This document shows positions 22,933 through 35,359 of a stretch of DNA of 64,000 nt, in pieces. Position 1 is the first letter of the stretch, and each line of letters opens with the position of its first letter. The notes under the pieces were generated by a model. The model made no database searches and was not told the origin of the DNA. It was given only the letters and a program-made list of their open reading frames with translations. This stretch comes from Gnetum montanum. Lineage: Eukaryota; Streptophyta; Gnetopsida; Gnetales; Gnetaceae. The stretch lies in contig MNCI01006016.1 of NCBI GenBank assembly GCA_015680685.1, positions 183,727 to 247,726 of the forward strand, written 5' to 3'. A program made the position numbers and the translations under genes.

Positions 22933-24822
22933 CTGCAATCACACGGGGCCAATCATTAGCAACGTTATTTTCAAAGTTAGGTTATACCTTACTACTTGCC
23001 TTAATGAATTTATTTTATCTCCGTGTGATGTTTCCCAAAAGATTATAATAGTAAGTCCTTTTTACTTAGTTGGTCTCCAATTCTAGTTTCTCGGCATAAC
23101 TAAGGGGATGAAATTATTTTTGGCACATTTATCCTTAATGTTGTAACGAATTATCATTGATAATGTCCTTCGGGTGATGACAAATTCCAAAAATGTTATG
23201 CGCTATTTGACGTGTGCCCCTTATCCACGACTAAGTTGAACACTCCGAGTTCAAGCAGGTTTAGATGGAATGAAAATTGGAGGACCAACGAACGAGATAT
23301 AGGTAGGAAAGCTAGGGACTTGCAATCGCAAGTTGTAGAGAGAAATCCAGAAAACTTCCCCATGTGAATGGTTGAAAATGATGGCAAGTGGTGCGGGAGG
23401 TCATGTATATATAGGTTTTATGTAACATGATATTGCGGCCTATCGATATTTAAGGCACACACAATATACTGAATTTTAAGATTGTTCTGAAATTAACAAT
23501 GTAAATTAAGGACATGTGGACATGTGTTAAAGGATTCTAGGGTAATTTAGCTAATTCTGAAGGCACGAATAATTATGTGTGGATGGATTTGATCTATAAG
23601 GGCCTTGGGTGGTAAGGGAGAGAAAAAGGCCACGTGATGGTTCATAGGAATGTTGGAATTCAAAGGGATAGTAATAAGGGAAAGAATATCATTGAAAATA
23701 TGCTAAGGGTAATAGAAGGTGTGTGTGGAAGATGCGTTATGAGTGCAAATTACAAAAAAATTATGCAAGTGGGTCCTCCCCAAAGTAGGTTCCAACCTAT
23801 AATTCCCTTGTGTAACCACACTTAAAAGTGTTCGTGGGCACTCGAAGGGTTAAATGTAATTCACACTGGTTCCACAAAACACACACATGTAAGTATCACT
23901 GGAATGAGGTCAAAATTCTATGCTGCATAAGACATAAGTTACAATTACATGAACAACAAGATGAGATGAGGTATAGAAGGGATTGTAGAGATTAGGACAT
24001 GAGGTAACTAACCCAGGGCACAATGAATCCCACGTGTAAAGCATGATTAATGTGTCATTGACTCGTCATTCTAAGATCAGGACCAAGTCCATTCCTTTGA
24101 TTAGTGACACCACATTGTTTCATCCCATGATGAGTGACTATGAGAGTACCAAAACAACAAGGCGTACAATCACTTGGCATTTTGTTCAAGGGAGGAGTGA
24201 TTTTTGCTTTGTAGCACTTTCTCTCTTTTTTTTCCTCTCTTTTTTCTCTTTTTTTCTTCAATTGCTAAATCCAAATAAGCCGCCAACCTTCAGGCATGGG
24301 TGCATGTCTTTCCAATGGAACCCCCTAGGATAGCATTGGATTTTTGAGTGCCTTTTGACTACTTTTACTTCCATTTTGCTTTAGATCTTCAAGGATCTTA
24401 GTACAACCATGTTTCATGATAACTCTCACCGACGTCACCAAAGATAATCCACAAGTTCCCTTGATGTCACACCCTAATCATTCCCTCTTGATCCATCCTT
24501 CTTCATTCTGGGTACATTGAACATGAAATTAATTTTAAGTTTTAAGAATGTCAAGAATATCACTGTACCCTCGAATATAACCTCTTATTTGTAGAATGGA
24601 TGAGTGGTTGTAATGGGCTCACTATCCAAATAATTGATTACTCGAGACTCGATAACATAGAACACACCTCAACCAATGAGCCACATGAGTGTCTTATTCA
24701 TAGATGAGATTACTTATAAAAAGATAAAAAGATAAAATAAGAAATTGAAAAATGAAAAACTAGAAGACAAAAAATTGTAAAATTAAAGAAAATGAAATAA
24801 TATTTATTAATCCTACTTGTTG
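22933..24822 (-). other. Conserved noncoding spacer (element B)
   Basis: About 1.89 kb, colinear with 9652-11569. No coding frame on the element's strand. An opposite-strand open frame at 24043-24333 resembles one at 10700-10984, but this follows from shared ancestry of the DNA. Confidence 0.6.
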
Positions 24823-26801
24823 TTAGAATGGGGGATATCCCCCATAACTAAATGGTTAAGTATGACGGGGATTAATAAATGAAAGATGAGGATCCTTGCA
24901 TGTTGGAATCATCAGAACTTGGTCATACTTACCCCATTCAGGTTCACACACCTGATTATAGTAAGCATAGTGGGGAAATTTATAAGATGTGGTTCCTGAA
25001 TAACAAGTTGACCCACTATGATACTTGAGACCATAAGATAGTATGCAAGGATCAAGATGTCACCCTCCATTGCTATATTCATTGGGCCATATGGTTGTTG
25101 GAGTATTAATTGGTGGTCCTGATGAAGTAACACGAAGCATTAGGTTCGAGGAGAAGGATGCACCACAGTGTTGGACTTGTGCTAAGTTGGAGAATGCAGT
25201 GGCCTTGGAACTATGTTGTCCCTTCCTACGGTCATGTCTAAAGAAGGGACTCCTTCGATGTTGCTAAGGTCTCTCACTATTGTTGGCAATAGTAGCACAA
25301 GTAATGTTCATGGGTTGTTGTTGTGGTGCAAACAATTCAAGAACAGTTGGTGGTGACGTAAAAGGAGGGAAAGGATGAGAATGTTGAAATTTCAGAGAAG
25401 TGTAAGGTACACAAGGTGGTGGTTGTGTTCAGGACATGGGCTAGTAGTTTTGAGGAGAGTGGTAATGTGTTGAGATAGAGTATGTTGATCCAGTTGGGGA
25501 AACAGGATGTTGAGCTAGATAAGCATTTAGATTCAGATGATACGAAAGGTGTCTCTAGTTTAGAGGTGGCTTCCCCCATGACTAGGATTGTTGCCATTGT
25601 GATCAAACACAATATCTCTGTACGAACTCTGGATGTAACATACTTTCCCAATGCTCATATAAATGTAACAAGATTGGGCATTGGCCCTTGGGGTGATCGT
25701 ATAGGTAAATGTTGCATTCATACGTGTGATGGGAAGTTGAGCTCTGATTTTCTTCATTCCTTCTTTCTGATTGTCTAGTGATATTTTGTCCTGCTTCTTG
25801 GGTTGTCAAAACTCTATCTCCAATAATATCGATATACTATCCACACTTTTTATGCATCCATTCCAACATCTTATTGATCTTTGCCTTGACTTCTGCTAAT
25901 GATTTTTGTACTGACAAAGATGGTTTTTCCTCCTTGTGATAGGTTGATTTCTCCTTTTTGTGATTATGGACCTCTATCAAGTTGAGACTTTGGTCTTGTT
26001 GATGTTTTTCAACACTCTTCCATCTAGCCATTTCTCCTTCTTCTTTTGCTACCCACTTAATAAGCTCTTAGAATTGATGGGTTCTTATAGTTGACCTTGG
26101 GCATACATCCCTAGGGTCTCTCTTGTTTCATCACAAAGCCCATCAATGATATGGTACATTAGCCTTTCTTCGGAGAACTCATGGCCTGGACAGTTGTTTA
26201 ACAGTGCATAATATCTTTCTAAGGCCATGTTCAAGGGTTTATTTTGTGCTTGTTTCCACTCTTGGATTTGTTTCCTCAAGGCTGACACTCTTGTGTAGGT
26301 TTGATATCATTCGTTAAAGAGTTCTACCATTGTTGGCCAACATCGTATTGAATTTGGTTTTAACAATCTATACCATACTTTTGCTCGACAAACGAGTGTC
26401 ATAGGAAAGAGCTTGAGTTTTTTTCAAATATTATCAATGTTGTTCCATGTACAGGCATCGTAGAAGGCTTGTAAATGTTGTTGCGGATCTAAGTCATAGC
26501 CTCCTAAAAAATTGGGAAAGTTGTTTAAATCAAGCCTAGGTAGGCGGCTCTCTTTACGATGCCTATGGGAGATTCGAACAGCCTCTTGTATTTGCATTAG
26601 GCTTGTAGTGGCCAGTAGGGGTTCATCGTCATCGAGTAAGTTATGCTTTCGTGTGTTGAGATGATGCTACCTTCGTTTATGTTTGTAAGAAACCCCCACT
26701 TCAGATTGCATACTCCAATCTTCATTGTCATATAATTCGTTGGTTCTCCAATGAATTTCCTCACTAGATATGGCATTATCATAGTCTTGTAGGAGAGGCA
26801 T
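24823..26801 (-). pseudogene. gag: gag of element B (degenerate)
   Basis: It starts at the ATG at 26801 and ends at a TAA near 24823. The core at 26288-26085 reads MALERYYALLNNCPGHEF, YHIIDGLCDETRETLGMYAQ. It is followed by the Lys/Glu-rich EVKAKINKMLEWMHKKCG, a broken zinc knuckle (YLYDHPKGQCP near 25700) and a Pro/His-rich tail. It is close to element A throughout. Confidence 0.75.
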
Positions 26802-26923
26802 TGTTGTGCAATTGTGTGTGAATTTATATGTGACTTTTTATAATTATTTCTTCCTAAAAGATATATCGTTAGTTCCTATATAGTGACCTTGTATGATATA
26901 ACTAATCTAGATAACTAGCATCG

Positions 26924-26941
26924 TCCCTGGCAATGGTGCCA
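26924..26941 (-). promoter_or_regulatory. Primer-binding site, tRNA-Asp type (element B)
   Basis: Minus strand TGGCACCATTGCCAGGGA, three changes from the tRNA-Asp complement, one base inside the LTR. Confidence 0.8.
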
Positions 26942-26942
26942 A

Positions 26943-27234
26943 TGATGAGTGGCAAGGTACCCGTACACTCAACCATACAAATACGAGTGTTTCACACACG
27001 ATCCAGTCAAACTCCGTAGATGGGCTAGTGAATCACCACATTGCGGGCATGCACTAGGGGAAAAGGGTTGAGAGAAGAACTGATGTAAAAAGAAAGAACA
27101 TAAACTTAATAACTCTAAAAAAATGCCTACAAGATCTGTCTACCTCTTATTTATAGATGAGAAGACAAGCTACGATATCGCGTACACGATATCACGTATG
27201 TGATATTGCTGCCAACAAAAATGATAACTCATCA
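26943..27234 (-). repeat. 5' LTR of element B with large internal deletion
   Basis: TGATGAGTGGC at 26943 and ATAACTCATCA ending 27234. It is 292 bp rather than about 900. The stretch between GGGCTAGT (about 27025) and AATCACCACATTG is missing compared with the element A LTRs. The TATA-like CTCTTATTTATAGA and three GATATC/GATATT units remain. Confidence 0.8.
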
Positions 27235-27399
27235 ATAATGGACCTCAATTTAAAAATAGAGAAGTTTCTATGTTTTACTCTTAATACCAAATTCATCAAG
27301 CAATTTTATCACCATATTATCTTCAACTAAATGATTAAGAAAAAGCCACATGTGAACTTCTCATCTATTTTCTTATAACCATGGTGGAAAAAACCCAAA

Positions 27400-27900
27400 A
27401 AAATTAGCATACTTGATTGTCCCATTCCATTTAGATTTATCAAACCATGCTTAAAAACTAACACTCGAAAAACCTCATTTTTCCTAACCTACAAAGTCAA
27501 AGCCATGTTACCCACTAAAATTAATATCACTTTCCTTCAAATTGCTCTCATTGACTAGATACTAAAAGAGATACACAATAAAATGAGATTTATCAAACTT
27601 AATTTTCTAGAAGAACATTAACAAGAAGTTGCTAATCATATTTCTAATTATCAAGTATAGTAACAAAAGCATCAATAGTCTTATGTTCATCTAAGGAAGA
27701 TACATGAGGGTGATCTTGTACTTCACCATTTTTCCAACTCTAAGATGAAATATTTTTCAACTAATTAGTAAGGATCCTTCATAGTTACCAATGTTTTTAG
27801 CAATAGATCATACAATATTGCTAACTAAGATGGAGAAGAACTTTCTAAACTAGTTAATAAATTTTTTTCTTAAGCGTTATTAGTTATGAGGGATAGCTTT
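27400..27900 (+). pseudogene. Tat integrase C-terminal fragment
   Basis: A frame through 27560-27900 gives FLEEHQQEVANHISNYQV-like text (with stops), then HEGDLVLHHFSNSKMKYF, GSFIVTNVF and DGEELSKLVN. The 'GDLVL', 'GPF.V..V' and 'DGEEL....N' blocks mark the integrase tail of Tat-type elements. The upstream part (about 27420-27560) is weaker. Confidence 0.55.
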
Positions 27901-27909
27901 CAAAAAAAA

Positions 27910-29240
27910 TAAAGATAACTAGTTATTCAAATTTTCATTACTCTACTCATATCTTTAATTTCAATCTTTGGTGAAGTTTTAAATGACCTATATTCTTTTG
28001 AGAAGGTGATGTGTATGAGCAAGAAAAGGAAGTGTGTTTAAAAATTTAGGATAGATTTGAGTGTAAGATTTAATCATGCCCCCTTAATGTGGTATAACAT
28101 TGTCCTCATGACATGTGTACTAGCAATATACTACTTTTTCTTCCCTATCTTTCACTTCTTCTTCTTTTCTTTTATTTTATTGTAGGTACACTCAACATTT
28201 CTACATTTTAATGCCTCATCATTAATACACTTTTCTTTGTGATCACCCACTTTCCTCGATTTTATAACAATCTACCTTACCATGTCTTCCATACACATCA
28301 TTTGACATCAACATTATAGAACACAATTTCATCTCTTAGAGTAATACTTAGGATAAGGAATGGCTCATATGTACCATTTTGTTCTTAAATCATAGAACAT
28401 AACACTTGCCTTATTTTACTTGCTTTCCTAAACTTCTTTCCAAAATTTTTCCTCCCTTTCTAATAATGTCCCTTCCCCATCACTAATTCCTGCAACAAAA
28501 AATTTGTCTCTTCTCAATCCTTTATAAACATATTCATCATTTGTGTAATTCACTCACAAAAATCAACACTCTTCCTCTCTTTTCAAAAAAGAAAAATAAA
28601 TAAATAGAATAGAGAGGTAGAAAAATCTTATAAATTTTCAATAGCTTCAAAAATTTTTATCTAGTCTATTCCATTTTAAATAATTTTTTGTTTTTTCTTG
28701 AAGAGACAACATTAAAAATACTCTTTATAACTAAGGGCATCCCACAACTACCTATGTAACATTTACTATTTGATATTACCTTTTCCTTTTCTAAAATTTG
28801 AAATATATATTTTATGTTTCCTTTGCTAGTGGATCTTAAGTAATTTTTCCCTTTCCCTTTTAGCGTTACTATTCTTGTGCTCAACTAACATGGAAAATTA
28901 GCAATGCAACAACATAGAAAAAGAGAAATCTCAATCTTACAACATGCAAATTATATGAAAATTATATCTAAACCATAGTGGCCATATAAGAGCATTAAAA
29001 AAATAACAAAACCTTTCCTTTTAGCAATAGAACCCAACATTCACACTTATGTCCATATTTTCTCAACCCCATAGTACCCATACTTATCTAGCCTTACCCT
29101 AATAACTTTAACCTTTAGCATTTATGGATATTTAAAAAAAATATAGTAGCTATCACTATATCATCAACTAAATTTTAAGACATGCCATAAGTACAAAATT
29201 GCAAAGAGCTACAATGAAAGGGAACATTATGGTAGTAATT
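27910..29240. other. No recognisable gene
   Basis: AT-rich sequence with short frames only. The minus-strand frame at 28884-28666 is low-complexity Lys/Asn-rich and has no domain. It may be 3' noncoding sequence of the Tat copy to its left. Confidence 0.3.
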
Positions 29241-29242
29241 AA

Positions 29243-29355
29243 TAATCAAGTTTCTAAATAGAATAGAAAATAAAAAATTAAGATACTTTCTATTCTATTA
29301 AAAAAATAAAAGTATCTTAATTTTTTATTTTCTATTCTATTTAGAAACTTGATTA
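29243..29355. repeat. Perfect 47-bp inverted repeat, 19-nt spacer
   Basis: 29243-29289 and 29309-29355 are exact reverse complements (starting TAATCAAGTTTC and ending GAAACTTGATTA); 29290-29308 is the loop. No protein is encoded. It could be a foldback/MITE-like remnant, a hairpin RNA source, or an assembly or replication foldback. Confidence 0.9.
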
Positions 29356-29569
29356 TGAAACTAAGATTTATTAACATCTATAGACCCAAAGGATCTATTA
29401 GATAACCAATACATTCATGTCATAAAGAACAAAAACTAACTCAACAAAGTGGCTAACAACCACAAGATGCATTAGAAACAAATCATACAAATTATTAGCA
29501 GTAATATTGTATTTCTACCTCAAATGATCAATAACATGACAACAACAAAAATATGTTCCTCATCCTCAA

Positions 29570-30360
29570 GGCTTTGGATCCACATAATCGACTGGTGTGC
29601 TATTCCCTTGGCATGTGGCTCCATCTTCCACTTTCAATCCTTAGATGATGTGACTCAAACAAAGCCTATTGATAAAACTATGAGCTCTAATTGAGATGTT
29701 AGTAGTAAGATATTGGGCTAGCAAATCTAAAGAATTACCTCTAATATGCTTCAAGTAGAATTTTTCCTTTTCTTCAACATTTGACCACAACCTTGCTAAT
29801 ACCTATTATTTTACTGACTTCTAAATATGTTTAGGATTATTCTGCATCACCACCATCAAGATATTCTAAACTTTGAGTCATTGTATCCCCTGAGAATACC
29901 AGCCTTGTTCTCTTGTACTTTCAAGGATTGTTTTAGAAAATTTGGAATGCTCTGATTCTTAGAGTTTTTTAGTATAAGCAATAAATTGACAAAGACCTTC
30001 AGCTTCTAGGGGAGGAAAATCACACTCCAAAAGCAACATGGAATAAGATGTCTAAGCTTTTACTTGTAGTTCATCTAATAAAAAATCTTTTGCACCCTTT
30101 CAATAGCTTGCTAGTTTTCTGCATTGAGACTTGGTTTCCACCCATATAATACAATTGGATAGATGATAGATTGGAAGATTTTTCTTGACTTGCCAAGCCC
30201 AAGTTCCTAATGTATTATTGTATTTTTTTTTAATTGCATAGAGAGCTTTAATTCCTCCTTCTATTCTTTCTTTGATACAATTATCCCATCTATAATTGTT
30301 TGCAAAATGAAGCCCCAAGTATCTAAAGGAGTTCACAATTTCTATTTTAGTAGATCTCAA
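29570..30360 (-). pseudogene. LINE post-RT C-terminal region
   Basis: At 30360-30100 it reads EIVNSFRYLGLHFANNYRW, then GGIKALYAIKKKY. The '.F.YLG..........' and 'ALY.....' pattern is the usual segment after LINE RT. Near 29780-29640 it reads RLWSNVEEKEKFYLKHIRGN and LAQYLTTN, which are typical of the far C terminus. Broken by stops. Confidence 0.65.
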
Positions 30361-30382
30361 ACTAAAAGTAAAATTTACATGT

Positions 30383-32124
30383 CTAGTTCCTCATATCATC
30401 ATTTTTGGTTTTTCCCACATTAACATTTAGACCATATGAAAGACAAAAGCTTTCTAACACTTGTAGCATATTTTTCATACCTAATTTAGATGTAGAAATT
30501 AATGTAAGATCATCTACATAAAGAAGTAGGTGTATTGCTTGAGATCCTAATTTGATAACATGCTTTTGATCCACTTTATATAACTAATCTTTTAATTCAT
30601 CAATAAAGAAATCAAAGAGATTTGGAAATAAAGGATAGCCTCTAATATTTATGGAAATAAAGGATAGCCTTTTGATCCACTTCAATTCTACTCTGAAACT
30701 AAAATTTAGCCTCTAATATACTATTCTCAACCTCAATTATAACTTCTTCATACAACTTTTGAGTTACTTCTATTAACTCTATAGGAATGCCTAAATAGTT
30801 AAGCCACTTGCATAACTTTGTTCGGATCACTAAGTCATATGCTTTTGCAAAATCAACAAAGCAAATGAAAAAACAAATTTGGACTTTTTTACAACCTCTA
30901 TACTATCTAAGAGTAACTAAATGATTAATATTGAAGTGCTTTGTCTAAATCCAACATGGGAAATTGCCCTTTTCTTATTAATTTCTATCCAAGTGCCTAA
31001 TCTTTGTTCATGAAGAATGCCCACTAACCACTATTATTCAATAGTCATTTAGATTGCTTTTGTCACCTTTTTTATGCGAAAGTATTACTTTGCTAACCCT
31101 CCATGGTGGTTCCAAGCCATCTTCAACCACTGTATTTAGTCTTTGATAGATTTCTTTATGAATAAGATTTCCTACCCATTGAAGTAATTCAACACATAAG
31201 CCATTGAGATCCATAGCTTTATGATGAGCAGCGAGGTACCCCTACGCTCAACCATACAAATACAAGCATTACGCATGATCCAGTTGAACTCCAAGGACGT
31301 AGTGCTTATGCACCTTCATAGAACAAGGATGGGTTAGGCGATCGTTGTCTTCCCAAGCTTACTCGTATGGCATGATTGTATGGTTAAGTAAACTTGAGGT
31401 ATATGATTTTTATGCTTTTTATGTTTTATGCCCTGGTGCTAAAGAGGGAAGAAGTGAATTAATTGAATAACTAATTTAAATTAACTAATCAGCTAAGTCC
31501 TAACTAGTCCTAACACCAACATCCATTCCCACTTTCCGTACACATCCTGAACCAGTGCAACACTACTGGAATTACCAAATGCTAATCGTTACTAGGTTAC
31601 CAAGTGTTCCACGCATGCTCGAAGTGGTCGTACTAAGTGAGAGATAAGCTATTCTAAATGTTGTAAGGTTTATCACAAAGTTCATCTTTATTTCCGAACA
31701 CAAGGTGTGCTCAAGGACAAAATGCTCGAATAAAGATCCATTCGCTTTATGACTCTTATTGCGAGCACTCAGAAATAATTCTAACTCTAAGAGGAAGAAA
31801 TTGCAAGAGATTGGGTAAGGGACTAAGAACTAATTGCCAAACCAAGTGCACCTACCTCTTATTTATAGGCAACAAGACAGGTCCCGATATTGGATGTCCG
31901 ATATCGCTTGGCAAGATCTGATAGCGCGGACCCGATATCGTAACCTCGATATTGCAACTCATCACTTTACTAGCTTTTAATCTCTTAATGTCATCTATTA
32001 CCTCATCCAGAGTGAAATACAAGAAAGCTTGAGTAAGTATGGAGTATCTATCAACCTCCTCTGAAAAAAGCTTATTATAAAAAACACAAATATCATGAAA
32101 AGAGATGTCAAGTGATGGGGACAT
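30383..32124 (-). pseudogene. LINE reverse transcriptase, split by LTR insertion
   Basis: Upstream half 32124-31972: FTLDEVIDDIKRLKASK. It resumes after the inserted LTR at about 31215 with AMDLNGLCVELLQWVGNL, then PPWRVSKVILSHKKGDKSNL. The RT fingers/palm follow (HVGFRQSTS near 30950; VDFAKAYDLV near 30850) and the active-site block LLLYVDDLTLIS near 30500. The catalytic pair reads VDD where most plant LINEs have ADD. Frames shift several times. Confidence 0.75.
31222..31964 (-). mobile_element. Solo LTR in the LINE RT, TSD CTTTA
   Basis: TGATGAGCAGC at 31222 and CAACTCATCA ending 31964 (743 bp). The perfect duplication CTTTA lies at 31217-31221 and 31965-31969. Removing LTR plus one TSD restores the RT reading. 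Its U3 has GATATTGG, CCGATATCGC and CCGATATCG words, different from the element A array. Confidence 0.9.
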
Positions 32125-32529
32125 TTTGTACTGAAGAGACTTTCAAAATTTCTTAGGCTCCTTTTTGATCATGTATGTAAAATGTTATTGCTAATTTCTA
32201 ACAAAGATCCTCTTTTTATTTTTGATTAAGCATTGATACTACTTAGTCAAAGTTTATTTTTGATCTATAGTAGTTTTTTTAATGCTCCTTTTAGTTTGCA
32301 CACATTCATCATCAAACTAGTGCTGATGAGTATTATGATTGTAGTCATTAGTAACTTGTTTGGCTAATTCAACTAAAATTTTTTCCACATTCTTAGAATG
32401 TTGGTTAAAGTCCCATTACTTTTGTACTATCTCTCTATACTTATCTTTGATCTCAAATGTTAATCTTTTTTTATGCACTTTCTTTTTCTTATTCTTTTCA
32501 ATATCAAGATACAATTGGACTTGCAAGAC

Positions 32530-33370
32530 AAACTCTAAAGAATGATGATAAGACTCCACTACCTCAGCTCCTACTATAAAGTCTTTGATGTACTTTATAT
32601 TTTGAATTAATGATAGAAGAAAATTAATACAAGAATTACCTTGGGGTCTTGTAAATGTGAAAGCTGTAGACCCTTGGAAGTTGGCTAAGCCATTACAAAT
32701 GTGCAAATCTAAAGTCTTAGGTCACTGTAAAAACTATTGGCCCATTCTGTTGATGCTACTATCTTTACAACAGCTAGTCCAATTTAGACAAGGAACAATG
32801 TTTAAGCCACCATTAGCATTTTTCCTCTAAATACTTTTTGTTTGGAGTGATCCTACTCCAACATTAAAATCTCCATAGATAAAAATAGCTCCCTCAATTC
32901 TAAACTCCACAATATCTATTTCTAAATTCTAGAAAAGATAATCTCTAAATAAACCTACCCTATCATACAAAGTAGCTTCTCTAGGAGCAAAATAGCAAAT
33001 GGCAATAAAAACACAACCTCGATTCTAGTCAATCCTTAGCCAAACACATTGCTTAAATTCATCTATCTTTTCTACCTATGCAAGATGACCCAAAGACTTT
33101 CTGACTAAACAAAGAATACCTCCTAAGGGTCTTCCTCGTCAACCATCTAAGATTTTTTGTAGAGAATTTAATGAAGCCTAGGACAGAAAAATCTTCAAAG
33201 CATTCATCTTCCCATGTTTCCACCAAGCCAAAAATATCAAAGCAATCAAAGAAATCAATATTGTGTAAAGAAACAATTTTATTTGCAATGCCACCATCAA
33301 TGTTTCTAAATCCACAGAGTAAGGAGCTTAGATATTTTTTGAGAAATTTCTTGACTATTTTTTACTTGTA
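32530..33370 (-). pseudogene. LINE endonuclease (APE type)
   Basis: Blocks in order on the minus strand: a start with FDIFGLVETWEDE (the ..ETW.. Mg-binding Glu block), GGILCLVRKS, YGDFNVGVG (the GDFN block) and GSTAFTFTRPQGNSCIN. It then has YIKDFIVGAEVVESYHHSLE, where the SDH-type motif reads SYHH. Stops and shifts are frequent. Role when intact: nicks target DNA to prime reverse transcription. Confidence 0.7.
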
Positions 33371-33400
33371 ATCATTACCACATTACTAACATTTAGGTAA

Positions 33401-34619
33401 GCCACGAGACCTTTTTCATGTGCAGCCTTAACCTTTTTCAATTGTTTTGCTTTCTCTACAAGTTCCTTACCTATCAAATCTTCATTTATCCAAAATCTAT
33501 TCCCACATTCAACCTATTTTAATCCCCCAAAGGTTAACAACCCTCAAAGAAAATATTGAGAGAAAAAAGAGATTTTGTATTCGTGATTAGGCCAACCACT
33601 ACATATCCATAATAATTTGCCTAAAAAAGTTCATCTCTTGACCCACCATTATAACAATTATTATTTTTTCTTTATGACAAAGTCTAGTCAATGCAAACCT
33701 ATGATAAATCCTATGAAAAAGTTCATCTCTTGGCTCAATGTTATGATAATAATTATTTATTTTCTATACCAAAGTTCAACCACCCAAACTAAAAACCAAA
33801 AATATAAATATAAAAAAATATTTTATAACTAAAACATAAACTTTAATATGTCTCTTAATAAAAATGAATAGCATTAAAATATTCATACACCAAAGTCAGC
33901 CCAATTGAGGTAAGACTAAAATGGGTAGGATTAAGGTATTCATACCCCTACATTACCTTAAGATAATAATGATAATTAATATAAATAAAATTCAAACATG
34001 AGATGTATTCCAAATAATCCCCTTAATTATTACCTTAGTGCTTAAAGGACACCATTAAAAATTAGAAATAAATACGTGATTCTTAACCGGTTGATTTGGC
34101 AATATGTACGATAAAAGATAAAAGGCCTTCCATTTATTTCTAACGCAAAAATTGCATCGTTAAGCTACGTAAGAATAATAAGATTAGGTGTTTCTTTACT
34201 GTACATGTAGGGATTTGTGATGTACGCATGAATATGGTTGAAATGAATGAAGCTCTTTCAGCCTGCAACATGTTCATGCAACCGTGTGAATTGAAGTGTT
34301 TATGCTGTTTGTTGATATTGATATTGTTACTGAAATGGAAATCTGTAATATCATGATGATATTATCATCGCCAAAATACGGGGAAATCATCAGACTGATC
34401 AAAGAGAAACGAATGGTGAAAATATGATGATACTTTAAATGCATGAAGGCTTTGTAAAAGTATTGACCATGAATAGACTTATTCCCCAGAATACGAACCA
34501 GATTCTAAACCTTTGTGGGAAGTCAAAACAGTTTTCTTTTGAGTTTTCTGTTACGAGAGCACTGGGATCGATCTAGACAATCAACTTTTCCGTATTTTAT
34601 TTAAAAAGAAAAAGATGAT
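33401..34619. other. No gene; contains an imperfect direct repeat
   Basis: 33620-33700 and 33710-33800 share AAAGTTCATCTCTTG and following words, a diverged duplication of about 90 bp. The rest is AT-rich with no coding signal. Confidence 0.4.
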
Positions 34620-35359
34620 ACCACCTTATCTTAACTCACATAAAGAAAAGCAGCTGTTCCAATGCCATGAATCCAAATAGGAAGTTTGAAATCCAAGCAT
34701 GGTGCCATGGGACACACACAAATTCCACAAAATCCCAAACCCTACTGCACACACAAGATCGAGTGGACCAGCAAACCCACCAAAGATATTTGGCACATAT
34801 GCCCAAATGTCCAATCAATCTTCCCTTGATTCCAGACAAACAGGAATTCAATTTCCATAGCATATTCTGAAAATTTGTGGGCTTGTCCTTATTCTTGTCG
34901 TGTTCTACATTGCTCATCATGTTACAGATTAGCTCTGCATTATTCGTAACAATATCTACAGAAATTGGCGGTCTTTTTCAAATTTTGACATGGTTACAGT
35001 TCACATCATTCCTTTTGACTCTCCACCACCATCATGCAGAATTGGAGAGCACTCATTTGGCAGCCATGGAATGGACAGAGCATTGGACTGCAGGCAGGGA
35101 AGGACCCGTGAATTATCAGTCAGTCAGAAGCCAACAAACAGACGTGATTGGTTGTTCCAGTGATCTCTGGCCTGTTTCAACCTTTCTGCTCTTTCCACCC
35201 TCAGCCTTTCCTTCCAAGTTTCCTCACACCTGCAAAATTTTTTCCCCAGTTTTTTTCTCCGTCATCATTGGCCAAATCTTATCCAACACAGAATGAAATG
35301 CATTTGTTTTGTTTTGTTTTCTTTTTTTCTTTACTTATTCTTTTTCTTTCTTATTCTTT
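34620..35359. other. 3' flank of the SPX-RING gene; no recognisable gene
   Basis: Overlapping small frames on both strands, none with a domain. T-rich tract 35305-35360 directly after the RING gene stop. I looked for a further exon carrying the C-terminal 30 residues usual for NLA and saw none. Confidence 0.4.

Larger units (their letters stand above)
20511..27234 (-). mobile_element. Element B: pol-less Athila-type element, 3' end lost
   Basis: On the minus strand: a shortened 5' LTR 26943-27234, PBS 26941-26924, gag 26801-24823, a conserved spacer, and an accessory ORF from 22932 that breaks off at about 20511. There the sequence switches to unrelated Tat-like DNA. No 3' LTR follows and no target duplication can be tested. 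Order and spacing match element A and element C. No pol motif is present. Confidence 0.8.
29560..33400 (-). mobile_element. LINE (non-LTR retrotransposon), degenerate, with nested solo LTR
   Basis: Minus-strand order is endonuclease (33370-32530), RT (32124-30383, interrupted by an LTR at 31222-31964), then a C-terminal part (30360 to about 29570). It is about 3.1 kb once the insert is removed. No poly(A) tail or target duplication was recognised, and the 5' ORF1 was not seen, so it is probably 5'-truncated. Multiple stops and shifts occur. Confidence 0.8.

Noticed and set aside
34877-35296. Plus-strand 139-codon ORF downstream of the SPX-RING gene
   Set aside because: No domain or splice context; it is crossed by open frames on the other strand and ends in T-rich simple sequence.
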